Assembly: GCA_002803225.1 (NCBI GenBank)
Contig: NXFV01001365.1
Location: 1 to 64,000, forward strand
DNA: 64,000 bases
Direction: 5' to 3'
Source: Gamarada debralockiae
Taxonomy: Eukaryota > Ascomycota > Leotiomycetes > Helotiales > Hyphodiscaceae
A model generated the notes under the pieces. It saw nothing but the letters and a program-made list of their open reading frames with translations. It had not been told where the DNA came from and did no database searches. The position numbers were made by a program, and so were the translations under genes. Shown here one piece after another: positions 45,635 through 57,616 of this stretch (the first letter of the stretch is position 1; every line of letters begins with the position of its first letter).

Positions 45635-48600
45635 ATGGAAAGGTGTGTGCACTTGTCGCTCTTCTTACTCTCAGACTACTAATTGCATACAGCGAACTGG
45701 AATTTGATTCCAAACATAATCCTACCGACGCCGCGGAATCAGAAGAAAATGCGAACGTCACACTCTCCCCCGAGAGTGGCACCGACATTCCACACTCAAT
45801 CGACCAAGTAGAACTAGTTCGAGTGGCTACATTCATGTCCGACCTGCCAGCACCGCAATGCACTCTGCAAGAATCCATTCAGCGTCGACAATCTTTGATG
45901 AAAGACGTACAGCAAAATGACCCACGCCTTGATCCTTCGAATCAAGCCTTTGATTTTCTCCTCTGGGTGCGCAAATTTATGTCTGAGCTAGAACAGGGGG
46001 GCCATCAGCTCAGAAAATCAGGATTTTGTTTCAAGAATCTCGACGTCTTTGGCGCTGGTGATGCTGTGAAGCTCCAGAAAAGTATCATGTCCAATTTTGC
46101 GGCCCCTTTTCGATTTAAAGAAGCCCTTCGGCGCCAACCCGAGAAGCACATACTGAGAGATCTCCACGGCAATGTTCGAAGTGGCGAGATGCTCATCGTA
46201 TTGGGAAGACCGGGCGCAGGCTGTTCCACTTTCTTGCGAAGCATCTGTGGAGAATTGCGAAATGTGAGGCTCTCAGATTCGACAAAAATCACTTACGATG
46301 GCGTTCGCCAAGATGCCTTCCTAAAAGAGTTCAAGGGAGAGGTTGTTTACAACCAAGAGACGGAGAAGCATTTCCCGCACTTGACCGTTAGAGAGACATT
46401 GGAGTTTGCAGCTGCTTGTCGCACCCCTTCGAATCGACTATTTAATGTTTCGCGGAAGCAATTTGTTGAGCACACCACAGCTGTCGTCATGAAGGTTTTC
46501 GGGCTCAGTCATACGAAAAACACCAAAGTTGGCAATGACTACATTCGAGGAGTCAGCGGTGGAGAGCGAAAGCGTGTAAGCCTTGCAGAAATGGCACTGG
46601 CAGGCTCATCAATAGCGATGTGGGACAACTCGAGTCGCGGCCTAGATTCGTCTACGGCACTCGAATTCATCAGGTCCTTGCGAATTGCCTCGGATGTGTC
46701 AGGCATGACACAAGCAGTTGCAATCTACCAGGCCTCACAGGACATTTATGATCTTTTCGACAAAGTCACAATTCTATACGAGGGTAGACAGATCTATTTT
46801 GGTGCTGCCGATCAAGCACGAGGATATTTCGAGCGAATGGGCTACCAATGTCCTCCAAGGCAAACCACAGCAGATTTCCTGACTGCTGTGACGAATCCTC
46901 AAGAACGAGTGGCACGTGAAGGGTTCGAAATGCGAGTTCCTCGATCACCAGATGAGTTTGCAAGATATTGGCAACTGTCCGACGAGTACGAAGCATGTGT
47001 ACGAGACATTGCAGACACAGAGAAGGAGGTTGGCGAGGGCCACGACAACTTAAATTCATTTCGGAAATTTCATCAAGAGATTCACGCCAAGCACACACGA
47101 GCTCACTCGCCCTACATCATCAGCGTGCCCATGCAAATAAGACTCTGCATCAAGCGAGCTTATCAGAGAATTTGGAACGACAAGGCATCAACTCTCTCCA
47201 CTATCGGAGGGCAGATTATCCAGGCTTTGATTGTTGGTTCCATCTTTTATGGAGCACCCGAAAGCACTAGCAGTTTCTACTCCAAAGCTTCCGCCGCATT
47301 CTTTGCCGTTCTTCTCAGCGGTTTGCAATCCATCGTTGAAATCAACTCTCTCTACGAGCAAAGGCCGATCGTCTCTAAGCACCAGAGCTTCGCATTCTAT
47401 CATCCCTGGACAGAGGCAGCTGCTAGGATTATCTCAGACATACCACTTAAGCTTGTCGGAAATGGATTGTTTCTTCTCATCCTCTACTTCCTCGCCGGTC
47501 TGCGAGCTGAGGCTGCTCAATTCTTCATCTTCTTCATGTTCTGCTTCTTGGCCATGTTGACGATGAGTATGATTTTCCGCACTGTAGCGGCTGCTACGAA
47601 GACAATGTCACAAGCATTCGCCATCGCTGGAGTACTCGTCCTTTGGATCGCTGTCTACACTGGATTTGCAATCCAGAAGGAGTACATGCATCCTTGGTTC
47701 AAGTGGTCGACTTGGATTAATCCTGTTGCGTATGCATACGAAGGCATCTTGGCCAATGAGGTGCATGGAAGAAACTTCCCGTGCGCGGCAACAAGCCTAG
47801 TACCGCCATATGGCAATGGAGAGAACTTCCGGTGTGCGGTACCAGGAGCTGTCGCTGGCTCTACTACCGTCTCGGGCGATGCGTGGGTACAATCTTCTTA
47901 CGGATACACATATTCACACATATGGCGCAATCTCTGCATTCTTCTGGCTTTCATGGGATTCTTTCTTGTCACTTACCTTGTTGCTACGGAGTACAATTTC
48001 GATGTTGGATCCACAGCAGAAGTTCTTGTCTTTCGAAGAGGAAAGGTTCCTGCAGAGATGGAAGACAAAACCACAACCGACGAGGAGAATCTGGCCAGCG
48101 ATCGTTCAAAAGATGTTACACTTGCCGCCTCTGGTGGCGTTGATGAGAAATCCGATGAAGCTAGAGCAATCCCTGCTCAGAATGGAGTTTTCACTTGGAA
48201 AGATGTCACATTGGACATTGAGATCAAAGGCCAACAACGAAGAATACTTGATGGGGTTTCGGGCTGGGTAAAGCCAGGTACCCTGACTGCATTGATGGGA
48301 TCAAGTGGCGCAGGGAAGACTACTTTATGTACGGGAATTTGACGTCCATTTTTGGATTGGGACAAGGCTGACTCCTCATCTTCTAGTGGACGCTCTTTCT
48401 CGTAGAACCTCGGTCGGAGTCCTCACGGGCGGCATGTTCGTTAACGGAAGGCCCCTCGATATCTCTTTTCATCGTAAGATTGGTTACGTTCAGCAGCAAG
48501 ATCTTCATCTCGAAACGACAACTGTGCGAGAGGCACTGCAGTTTTCAGCTATACTTCGCCAGCCTAAGTCAGTCCCGAAGGCGGAAAAATTTGAGTATGT

Positions 48601-50438
48601 CGAGCAAATCATCAAACTCCTTAGCATGGAAGCCTTTGCGGATGCTGTCGTCGGAGTGCCTGGTGAGGGGTTGAACATCGAGCAGAGGAAATTGTTGAGT
48701 ATTGCAGTCGAAATGGTGGCAAAGCCTGAGTTGCTGCTTTGTAGGTGCTCTCTGTGAATCATGTCTCGGATAGTGATCTAACCATCCGCCAGTCCTTGAT
48801 GAACCAACATCCGGTCTCGACTCCCAGAGCTCATGGTCAATCGTTTCGATTCTCCGTAAGCTCGCAGACAACGGCCAAGCCATCCTCTGCACCATCCATC
48901 AGCCATCTGCTCTTCTGTTCCAGAAATTTGATCGCTTGCTCTTTCTAGCAAACGGGGGTAAGACAGTATACTTCGGTGATGTTGGTGAGCAGTCTCGAAC
49001 CGTCCTCGATTACTTTGAGAGAAATGGCGGACGGCACTGTGGCGATGACGAGAACCCTGCGTAAGTACTTTTATGCTTTTCACGAAACCGTTCTAATTCT
49101 AATAGGGAATACATCCTCGAGCTTGTCAATCAACATGATGCCCACGACTGGCCCGAGAAATGGAAGTCTGGTCCAGGACATCTGGAAACAACTCGTGGAA
49201 TCGAAGCTGTCCACGCGGAAAAGATCCAAGAACCGGTTGCCGATCATGTCGTCGCAGAAGAGTTTGCTATGCCTTTATTCACTCAAATTTACTATGTCAC
49301 TCGGCGTGTGTTCCAACAATACTGGATGACTCCAAGTTACATCCAGGGCAAGTTCACGTTGGCACTTTCATCGGCGATATTCATCGGCTTCACTTTCTAC
49401 AAAATTGGCTCCACACAGGCTGACTTGCAAAACGCGTTGTTTTCTATATTCATGCTCACAGCTATCTTCTCCCCTCTTGTTCAACAGGTACGGTCATTGC
49501 ACCCTCTACTGAAATTTCCGCTACTAACAACCTCTCAGATCATGCCACGCTTCGTCGTCCAGCGTTCTCTCTTCGAGGTGCGCGAGAAGCCCTCAAAAGC
49601 ATATTCATGGCTTGCGTTTATCTTCGCCAACATTCTCGTGGAGATTCCATACCAAGTCGTCTTGGCAGTTCTCGCGTGGGCGGCTTGGTATTATCCCGTG
49701 TTCGGCGCCAACAACTCGTCGGAGGAGAGCGGTCTCATGCTTCTCTTCTTGATTGAGTTCATGGTCTTTGCGTCAACTTTTGGCCAAATGGTCATCGCAG
49801 CCTTGCCAGATGCTGAGACAGCTGGCAATGTTGTAACTTTGTTGTTCAGTATGATGTTGACCTTCAATGGTGTCATGCAAGTACCTGATGCTCTGCCTCG
49901 TAAGTTATCTCGCCCACCTTTGCTTTTTCCTTCCCTAGTAAGCATACGTTTCCTCGTGATTCTAAGCCTTGGAGAAGTTGACTGACTTTTCTCACGCACA
50001 GGCTTCTGGATATTCATGTACCGCGTCTCTCCAATGACATACCTCATCGCAGGTTGGGCGGGGACTTCAGTTTCGGACCGTGTCGTTCACTGCGCACAAA
50101 ACGAGCTCGCCATCTTCGACCCGCCATCAGGACAAAATTGTAGCTCCTACCTTTCACAGTACTTTGAAATGGGTGCCAAAGGGCAGCTTTCTAACCCGTC
50201 CGCGACTTCTGACTGTGAATACTGTCCTTTAACCAACGGGGCGCAGTATCTCGCTGGGTCGAGGATTTATGCCACTGACGCCTGGCGCAACTTTGGTCTC
50301 CTTTGGGTTTATATTGCGTTTAATGTCTTTGCTACTATTTTCCTTTATTATGTCTTTCGGGCTAGGAAGTTCAGCTTGGAGGGTTTGGTGAAGGGGCCGA
50401 AGGAGATGTTGGTGAAAATCTCGGGCAGGAAGAAATGA
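45635..50438 (+). CDS. PDR-type (ABCG) full-size ABC transporter
   Basis: Seven exons, 45635-45642, 45693-48328, 48387-48740, 48793-49060, 49106-49487, 49539-49899 and 50002-50438, splice in phase to 1,481 aa. The first exon is just 8 nt (ATGGAAAG), followed by a 50-nt intron with TACTAAT. Order is NBD1-TMD1-NBD2-TMD2. NBD1 has the PDR-specific Walker [12 protein letters not shown] (Cys for Lys), signature [10 protein letters not shown] and Walker B-like [18 protein letters not shown]2 has [10 protein letters not shown], the divergent signature [14 protein letters not shown] and [13 protein letters not shown]. Each TMD shows six hydrophobic segments and a Cys-containing extracellular loop. 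The family exports drugs, fungicides and plant defence compounds across the plasma membrane. It may be controlled by the nearby Zn2Cys6 protein. Confidence 0.95.
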
Positions 50439-50680
50439 TGTTAATACCGTACTCCAGTCCCTAGCTTCGTCCTCGTAGCAAATTCCGCCGACACATTCCA
50501 CTGCCATTTTGTCCGGCATCTATCACCTTGCATACTTCAATACCTCATTTCATAGATAAATACTTTAATACAGCAATTTTGGTACTTACAATATACCTTC
50601 AATCACGGAATGAACCAGCAATTTGAGTTATGCACCTTCCGTATATCGGGTTCAAACATCCCGCCAATCAACGCCACACC

Positions 50681-51316
50681 CTACAAGTCCAATCCACTCT
50701 TCCCTTCCTCCAACACCTGCAATTCCTTTCTCAAAATGTCGGCTTTGAAACCTCTGTATGCACGCTCAACCCTAGCCTTTGTTTCCGGATTCTGCGTGAT
50801 TGTCTTCCTTGACGCACGCTGTCCAAGTAAAAGTCCCAGATCACCGCCAAGAAAGAGGCCTGCGATGCCGAAGAAACCATATGTGGCAATGTCACCTGCA
50901 GCGGTTGGTTGCAGGAAGGGAGTGATATCTGGTAAAGCTTCTATATAGACGGTTTAGAACATATCTGGTGGGAGAGAGCAGGGTGGCAGACCTTCGCGCC
51001 CATCAGCGAACTTGATATGAGTAGGTTTCTTCGAAGTTTTGAAGGCTTCGAAAAGCTTCACGCGATTTTGGCGCACTCGCCAGGCGAGAGCCGTCGTCAG
51101 ACCAAGGCCGAGCAGTGAGCCAATTGTTGTGTAGGTTGAGAGTTTAGCGGTAGCGGATTTTAAAGTGTCTCTATCCGCTTGGGTCAAGCTATATGAAGTT
51201 GTCAATGATTTGGACATGCGGGGTCGATGTGGGGCAGCTTACTCATGTTGGAGATGCTCGTCAGCGAGCTTCTTCAGGTCTTCTGCTCCAACTTGTCGAA
51301 AGATTGCGAGAGACAT
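50681..51316 (-). CDS. Small conserved membrane protein of unknown function
   Basis: Three exons, 51316-51243, 51188-50992 and 50940-50681, are in phase and encode 176 aa starting MSLAIFRQVGAEDLKKLADE. One hydrophobic segment lies in exon 2 (TTIGSLLGLGLTTALAW) and a second glycine-rich one in exon 3 (YGFFGIAGLFLGGDLGLLLG). A charged tail with helical character follows. I do not recognise a named family. Two short helices rich in Gly and small residues in a small protein could suit a mitochondrial or ER membrane assembly factor, but nothing shows this. It converges with the ABC transporter gene. Confidence 0.75.
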
Positions 51317-51709
51317 GTTAGAAGTGGAAGTGGCTGTTTAGAAAAGATAAACCTGATGGAAAGGGATATTGATGGGTTAAAAGGGATGAGAATCACAAGG
51401 TGGAAAGAGGCCCCGCAAACATGACGTCATGCACCGGATCATACGATCTTTGCCAATTGAATCATTGAACTTAAGACTCGTGAATAGTTGCGCAGGAGAA
51501 GCAGTTTTGCAATCCGTTCGAACAGTTTCAGCGATTAAATAATGGAATAAAATGAACATCCAACACGCAGGTTAAGGATCAGCGTCACAAATGCTTAAGT
51601 TCCCGTGGCTTTAGCGAGAGCCGCTGCCTGTCAGCCTTTCTAGAACGTTGGCCGATCTGCAACACTCCTCTGCTCAACAGCCACAACCTTAGTGACTAAT
51701 CCTTTCGAC
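51317..51709. other. Intergenic, 393 bp, divergent promoters
   Basis: Between the small membrane protein gene (-) and the hydrolase gene (+). No element I can support. Confidence 0.45.
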
Positions 51710-52784
51710 ATGAAGAAGCTGTATAAATCATTGGCACTTAAGGCCTTGCCGAAACGCCCATCAAAGGTGCAATCTCAAACAGGTCAACCGACAGAGCGTT
51801 CTGATAATGATGGTCTGAATCTGGTATTTGAGGGAGAGGATCCATCGGTAGAGTAATTATTGCTCGATATTTTTGTATTCAAAATGCAAAAACTGACTTT
51901 ATCTAGCATCATAGCTCTTCACGGCCAAGGCGGCAACTGGAAGAATTCGTGGACAGATCATGTGACCGGCTCGTTTTGGCTGAGAGACCTCCTGCCGGAC
52001 GTTGTGCCGAGTGCAAGAGTTCTGTCATATGGCTATGGAGCATCAAAGTCCTGTATTTCAGTTGCGGAAGATTTTCTAGCAGAGCTTGTCAGGCTGAGAA
52101 AGGAAACAGGCGTGGGTCTGATTCTTGTTGCTTGGCCCAGGCGTTGACAAGTTCAAAGACAGAAAAGCGACCGATTATATTCTTGGCTCACAGTTTCGGT
52201 GGGATTTTGATCAAAGGCGTAAGTCTATTTCCATATATATTTACACAGCAGAACTGTCATTAATATGGAAGCCCAGATCCTGGCCAAGTCACACGAAATG
52301 AAAGGCAAATCCGACGCTGGCTTAGTCTCCTCTGCAACCTACTGCATTTTATTCTTCGGCGTACCTCAGAAAGTAGAGAAAAGCTTCGACAACCTAGCAT
52401 CAGCCTCCGCTGATGACAACAACGATTCACCAGAGGTAGAGGCTCTGAAGCAGGATTTCCGATGGATGCAGGAGTCGAATGTCGCTTATTCTCAGATCAG
52501 CGAGCAATTCGTGACAACGTACTTTGTTGAAACTGCAGATGGTGTTTCTAAAGTATGTTCGTACTAGGTTTACACGAAGTCAAAATACTTAAATCATCTA
52601 GGTTATGCCCAAAGATGACGAGGAAACCCGAGGTTCAGTCAATGCTGGTGTCGTATTGATGGGCAAGACCCATGGCCAGATGATAAGATTCCCGAATGCC
52701 GACGATGTGGATTTTCAAAGAATCTCAAGGGTGCTATCTGCCATGGTGGCAGAAGCTGCGAAGGAAGATAAATCATTGTCGTGA
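51710..52784 (+). CDS. Stand-alone alpha/beta serine hydrolase of the SesB/LipROG effector type
   Basis: Five exons, 51710-51852, 51907-52111, 52159-52218, 52277-52552 and 52602-52784, keep phase and give 288 aa. After a basic leader (MKKLYKSLALKALPKRPSK) the hydrolase core reads VDIIALHGQGGNWKNSWTD, FWLRDLLPD, ARVLSYGYGAS and PIIFLAHSFGGILIKG. The Ser in AHSFGG is the predicted nucleophile, and the oxyanion-type HG lies in ALHGQ. ATYCILFFGVPQ and the late His in GKTHGQMIRF fit the rest of the fold. In fungal NLRs such domains (SesB) sit N-terminal to NB-ARC or NACHT and kill the cell or trigger signalling. Here the protein ends after the hydrolase with no NTPase. It could be a free effector, a decoy, or an ordinary lipase. 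Confidence 0.82.
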
Positions 52785-53237
52785 TTGACGGTCTAGCCTT
52801 ACGGAATTGACAATGGTACAAGGGACAGGAACCCCTGCTGCTCCACTGTTGCGGTGAAGATTCTTGTGTTGACTTGGAAAGAATTACCATAACGGTCAAA
52901 CATGTAGGTTAATTGGTTACTCCTAATTTTCCAGATGAAGCCGCTTCGTCCTCTTTGGGGAAGTCACGAAATCATGTCAGAAACGTGACGTTAATGGGCA
53001 CCCTTCTCCCTCGATCACACGCAAGTGTGTCGCCCTGAACGCCATCTCTCCAAAAACGACTTTTTCTGCCACCTCTCGAGCATATAGCAACAGCCCTCCC
53101 CAGCGTCCTTTACAGTCTTTCACACACCAAAAATTCACAATTCCCCCCCTCAATCCCAACCACACCGCCTCGAAGCCGCATCTCGCTAGCTCGCCTCACT
53201 TTCCCACCTGCATATCGCCCTCTTCCTAGCAGCCAAT
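52785..53237. other. Intergenic, 453 bp, promoter of the C2H2 gene
   Basis: The latter part is pyrimidine-rich (53080-53230) as in many fungal promoters and 5' leaders. No coding sequence. Confidence 0.5.
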
Positions 53238-54803
53238 ATGGATCAGGGCAACGCTCTGATAACTAATGACCTTGATGTCGACTGGTCGGTGTGGGATGAT
53301 GATTGGGGCTCTGGGTAAGTGGGCTTAAAAAAAAGACACGCTAATTTCAGGGCGACTTAAGTCGTATACCCCATTCTGCGAACACTCCATCCGAGACACA
53401 GTTGTTGGACTGGTCGCAGCATCCAGATTCTACTAGTTCGTGGCCATCTGAGGGCTTGTGGACGGAGCAACACAATCTCTATCCTCCTCATTCACAACAG
53501 GCTTCAAGCTTCAACCCTTGGATGCAGTCAACCAACACTCAATTCACAGTCTTGCCGGGTATGCAAAAACCAATTCTGGTGAAATTGAGCGAGACTTGAT
53601 GCTAATTTTTCTGACAGAACTTACAGTCCTTTCAACTGAGGGTGACGTGCGTGGGAGCATTTCCTTCGGAGAACCTACGTGGGTGAACAACACCATATCA
53701 GCGGGGATTACTCCTCACCAGCATGGATTCTTATCTTCTATTGACGCCACGCTGTGGTTTAACTCGATTCCCGATACCCTGAGCCTGCCATTGGAAACGC
53801 AAGATGCGCCCTTGATCACAGAGGAGCATCGAAGCATGCATGAGTCGACAGCAGACTACGTTGTGCGCCCGAAAGTCAAGTAGGAATTATACTTCGTGTT
53901 TTGATCCAAGGCTGATATTTTGGTAGACGCTCGACTAAGCCAAGAGTGCGCTGCACCCAAGCAGAATGCGATCTAACATTTCCTCGAAACTACGAGTTGA
54001 ATCGTCACGTGCGAAACGTACATGATCGTGCTGTCAACGTTCCATGTCCTGTCTATGGGTGCAGTCGAATCTCCAAGCCGTTCAGCAGACTCGATAAATT
54101 CAAAGAGCACCTCAGAAAGCACAATTCTCCCAACAACTTTCTCTGCTTGTTCCAAGGATGCAATGTGAGCCCTTTCTCTCTGGTGGCTTTGGCAGATCAC
54201 TTGACATCCCGCCATCTGCATGCGCACTCAGAAGCGGCCAATCTTTATGAAGTCATGAAAGTATTATCGCCAGACGTGCTCGGAGGACCTATGCTTTTCG
54301 AAATCGTCGAGAAACGGCAGGAAGGAAAAGATGTCTGCCCTATGATGTGCCTAGGGTGTAACTTTCGGCTCTCAATTAAGGAGTGCGACATGCCCGCTCA
54401 TATCAAAACACACGGACTCATCGACCGTGCTAAGTTCTACGCCAATATGGTTGAATATGATGATAAATATGGAAGCTTGCTCTTGGATGGTCTCGTTACC
54501 TGTCTCATCTGCCGAGCTTGGCAGAGGGACCACTGGCACTCTCTGGTGCCATTCATAGACCACATTAAAGATTCCCACTCGAAGCAAGAGCGACAGAGAC
54601 ACGCGAAAGAGCTTTCCGAAATGTTGGGCATATGTTTGTCGAAAACAGTATTGTCAGAGTATTATCGGCCACGTCTCCAGTTCTTTGACGCGGAGTTTCG
54701 AGAGGTCGGCATTGTACGTCTCGACAGTACAATCACCAACGAGGGCGAAGGCCAAAAACAGTGCCACACTACAGATTTGGAGTACGAAGCAGCAAGCATT
54801 TAA
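53238..54803 (+). CDS. C2H2 zinc-finger protein, probable transcription factor
   Basis: Four exons, 53238-53314, 53362-53558, 53618-53879 and 53927-54803, are in phase and give 470 aa. The acceptor of intron 1 is at CTTAAG (53361), which alone avoids a stop. The N terminus is acidic and Trp-rich (DLDVDWSVWDDDWGSG), like an activation domain. A Ser/Gln/Pro-rich region follows. Zinc fingers are in the last exon: CTQAECDLTFPRNYELNRHVRNVH (C2H2), CPVYGCSR ... KFKEHLRKH (C2H2) and CLFQGCN ... LADHLTSRH (C2H2). CLGCNFRLS ... HIKTH and CLICRAW ... HIKDSH lie further on. This pattern is common in Pezizomycotina proteins of unknown targets. Confidence 0.88.
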
Positions 54804-55020
54804 TCTGTCATTGCTTCAGATCATCTGTCGGCATGAGCGACCCACTGCCCACGCTCCTACTAACCACTTCGCTGCTCGCATAGAAACACACTTCTCCCAC
54901 CTTCTCGGCATCGCGGACCGTTTCGTCGACAATTTTCTTTTGCCCAAACTCATGTTCTCCTTTCATCGTAATTGCTTTGGTTTCTTTGGATGGACAGACT
55001 CAGAAGGTTGGAACTTGAGG

Positions 55021-55430
55021 ACTTCTCAACAAGTCACAAGCACCATCATCGTCAAAGGACAGCTCAACCTCTCCAAATCGGAAAACCGGGATTTCCTTTC
55101 CATGTATTTTCCTTGGGTACTTTGCGCCTGTATTTTGGATTTGGATGGGCCGGGTCACTGGACCCAATGACTTCACAACAAGTCATGGACGTCTTTGGCA
55201 AGGAGAGAGCGCAACCATCTCGCCATCACATTAAAAATTGGGAATTTCCTTTGCACGTTCTTTCTTATTTTCACGCGTGTTTTCGATTTAGGGTGGAGGG
55301 ATCACTGCACCAAACGACTATTCAACAAGTCACAGTCACCTTGGCAAAACGGATACTTCAACAGTCTCGCAGCCATGGGTGGAGGATTAAAGTCTTTGAA
55401 TGTATTGCTCGTACTTAGTTATTTCAACAA
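55021..55430. repeat. Three degenerate ~148-bp tandem units
   Basis: CAACAAGTCA recurs at 55027, 55176 and 55323 (spacings 149 and 147). Similar order of downstream blocks appears in each unit: a GGAAT/GGATTTCCTTT-like block about 80 bp on, and a TTTGGATTTGG / TTTCGATTTAGGGTGG block before GGGTCACTG / GGATCACTGCACC. A partial earlier unit may exist from about 54900. The DNA lies between the C2H2 gene and the convergent GUP1-like gene and has no convincing coding function. Confidence 0.65.
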
Positions 55431-55621
55431 TACGAATAACGTTTCATTTCACCTATCATTGTTGAAACATCAGCATTTCAAGAAAATGCCTTTCCGCATC
55501 TCCGCTTCCCTGACTTCGAACATGACTTGGATGCCTACGAAGAGGGCTGATGAGGCTGTGACGAGGAATACGAGACCTGTTACACCGTTAGTTTATTTGA
55601 TTCGTGGGTACAGTTGGGAGA

Positions 55622-57616
55622 TTAGGGGACGAGGTGAGGATGGAACGAACCGGAGTAGTCTCTGAAGATTCCATGAATAATACTCTTCAACCCATCAACA
55701 CCAACCACAAACCCTACCAGATTCGCCATCATCATCATCATCAAATTCCCCACCACGCCCACCCCACACAAAACCCTATAAGCCGTAAGGTTATTCTCCC
55801 ACTTCCGCCTCGGGAACAAATACCCCGCAATAACCTCCGGCATCATAAACAGCACAATCAACCATCCCCAAATCAGCAAATTGAGACTGATATCATGCCA
55901 CAGCGCCACAAACGTGAAGACAGCAGTATAATTGACGACTGTCATAATGGTTGATGTCCAGGTTCGTGTGTTGGCGCCGCCTAGAGGAATGAATATGTAG
56001 CGGATGTTCCAGCGGTTGAAGCTGCGGTGCCAGCCGCGCCAGAATGCGACTGTGTAGGGATTGTTCGAGAGACAGCGGATCATGTTTTCAGGTGGGTCGA
56101 TACCGTCGATTAGTGACCAGAAACGGAAGAAACGCCAGGGGAGAAGGAGTTTCAGCCAGAGGATGTGCAGGTTGAAGTATGAGAGGAGACTAAGTTGGGC
56201 GGGTGTGTAGTCGGACCAATTGGGGTCGCCTTTGGAGATTGCGACGCCGTAGTTGAAGTGTAGGAGGAGTTCCATGGCGAGGAGGCACAGCAGGAAGCGG
56301 ATGCCGTATTTTATGGTTCGGGGTCTCTCGATGCTGGCGGGTGGATATTTGAGTTGGGATATGTAGTCGTTGAAGGTTATAATGGGCCCAGTGAGGTATA
56401 ATGGGGCATAGATTGCGTAAGCAACGTAATTTCGGAAGTTGTAGTCTTTGGCGTTGGCAGGCGTATTAATGCGATCACGTTCGGAAAGGTTTGAGGGGTC
56501 AAGTTGCTTCTTCTTATGGGTATTAGCAGTGCTGTGGATTTTTTGGGAGAAACTGAAACTAACCTCTTCTGGACTCCCGCCCCTCCTTTCAAGGCTGAAA
56601 TAGTAGTCCATATTGAAACTTATAAGTCTCAACACTGTGAGATTAAACAGAATCTCCCATCTCGACATAATGCCTCCATAACTATCAAGCCATACGCCCC
56701 AACTATGCGCGAGATTCTCTTCTTGAGGAGTAACTCCATCGAGTGGTGAAAGTAAGGTTGCTATCTTTTCAAATTTGTATCCCTCTGCGAGCTCATTTGC
56801 AAAGAGCGTTGCAATGTTGAAAATCCAGGTAGCAGCAGGAACATATTTTCGAGGCAGACTGGTCCCAATGCAAAAATTTGTATATAGAATGAAAAGGATC
56901 TTGAACGCCGAGAACCCATGCAGACCGACCAGAAATATTAACGCCCAGCCAAAGTCAAACGACGCCCGCTGTTCTAATCTTGCTTCTCCATCTGCCGCAG
57001 AAATGTATGTGGAGTTCCCGTTTGGCTTTGAGGGCCCATTTCGAGTAGGAATAGGCCGCAATGATTCGTATACTCGTCGAAGAAGAGGGTGGAGGATAAG
57101 GAGGATCGCGAGGTATGGTATATTTCCTCGGAAACTCGAGTATTGGGCATCGGATATATCCTGATTGGTATTAGCTTGTTTCCAACTTTCCCAAGTCTGA
57201 ACCTACAATCTTACGCCCTGGTACCCATCCTGGTGAAAGTAGGTGTTCGTATTTATGGTAATTCTTGTCAGAAGCTATCCGGAAATCAGCCATTGAACCC
57301 TTGGAATTGATCGCTTGTACTGACGTCTAGATACATCGTATGCCACCCAGAACATGTATGGTACAGTTATTATGAAAATAAAATAGTAGAAGTAGAATTC
57401 GGGCGTTTTCCATTTCGAAGGCTGTGCGATTGGTCTGCCACTGTGATCTGTCTTTACGCCAACACCAGGGATGGAATCGTCTCGTTTTGCAGCCGCTGCT
57501 GCAGAGTCTGCCCGTCCATCTACAACGGACTTGTATGGGGTCCCAGAAGAGCTCGTAAATCGGGTATCGATCGTGTCCAGAGCGTAGATGCTCCTTATGT
57601 AGGAGAAGATGCTCAT
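55622..57616 (-). CDS. GUP1: GUP1-like membrane-bound O-acyltransferase (MBOAT)
   Basis: Exons 57616-57325, 57274-57207 and 57160-55622 splice in phase to 632 aa. The start MSIFSYIRSIYALDTIDTRF is typical of fungal Gup1. Then come KYEHLLSPGWVPGRK, FRGNIPYLAILL and ten or so hydrophobic segments. The MBOAT core shows YLTGPIITFNDYISQL, FWRGWHRSFNRWNIRYIFIPLGG and the catalytic-His motif FVALWHDI. An internal polar loop (about residues 310-350) sits between helices. Yeast Gup1 is an ER enzyme that remodels GPI anchors by adding a C26 fatty acid, with knock-on effects on lipid rafts and wall integrity. Methionine-rich MMMMM near the C terminus is encoded by a CAT repeat (55729-55741 region). Confidence 0.93.

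Noticed and set aside
45185..45652. 155-codon minus-strand open frame in the ABC promoter
   Set aside because: Overlaps the start exon of the ABC gene, has no recognisable domain and lies in a divergent promoter.
36337..50438. Secondary-metabolite biosynthetic cluster
   Set aside because: Transporter, regulator, P450 and oxidoreductase are present, but no PKS, NRPS, terpene synthase or prenyltransferase is visible and the P450 is dead.
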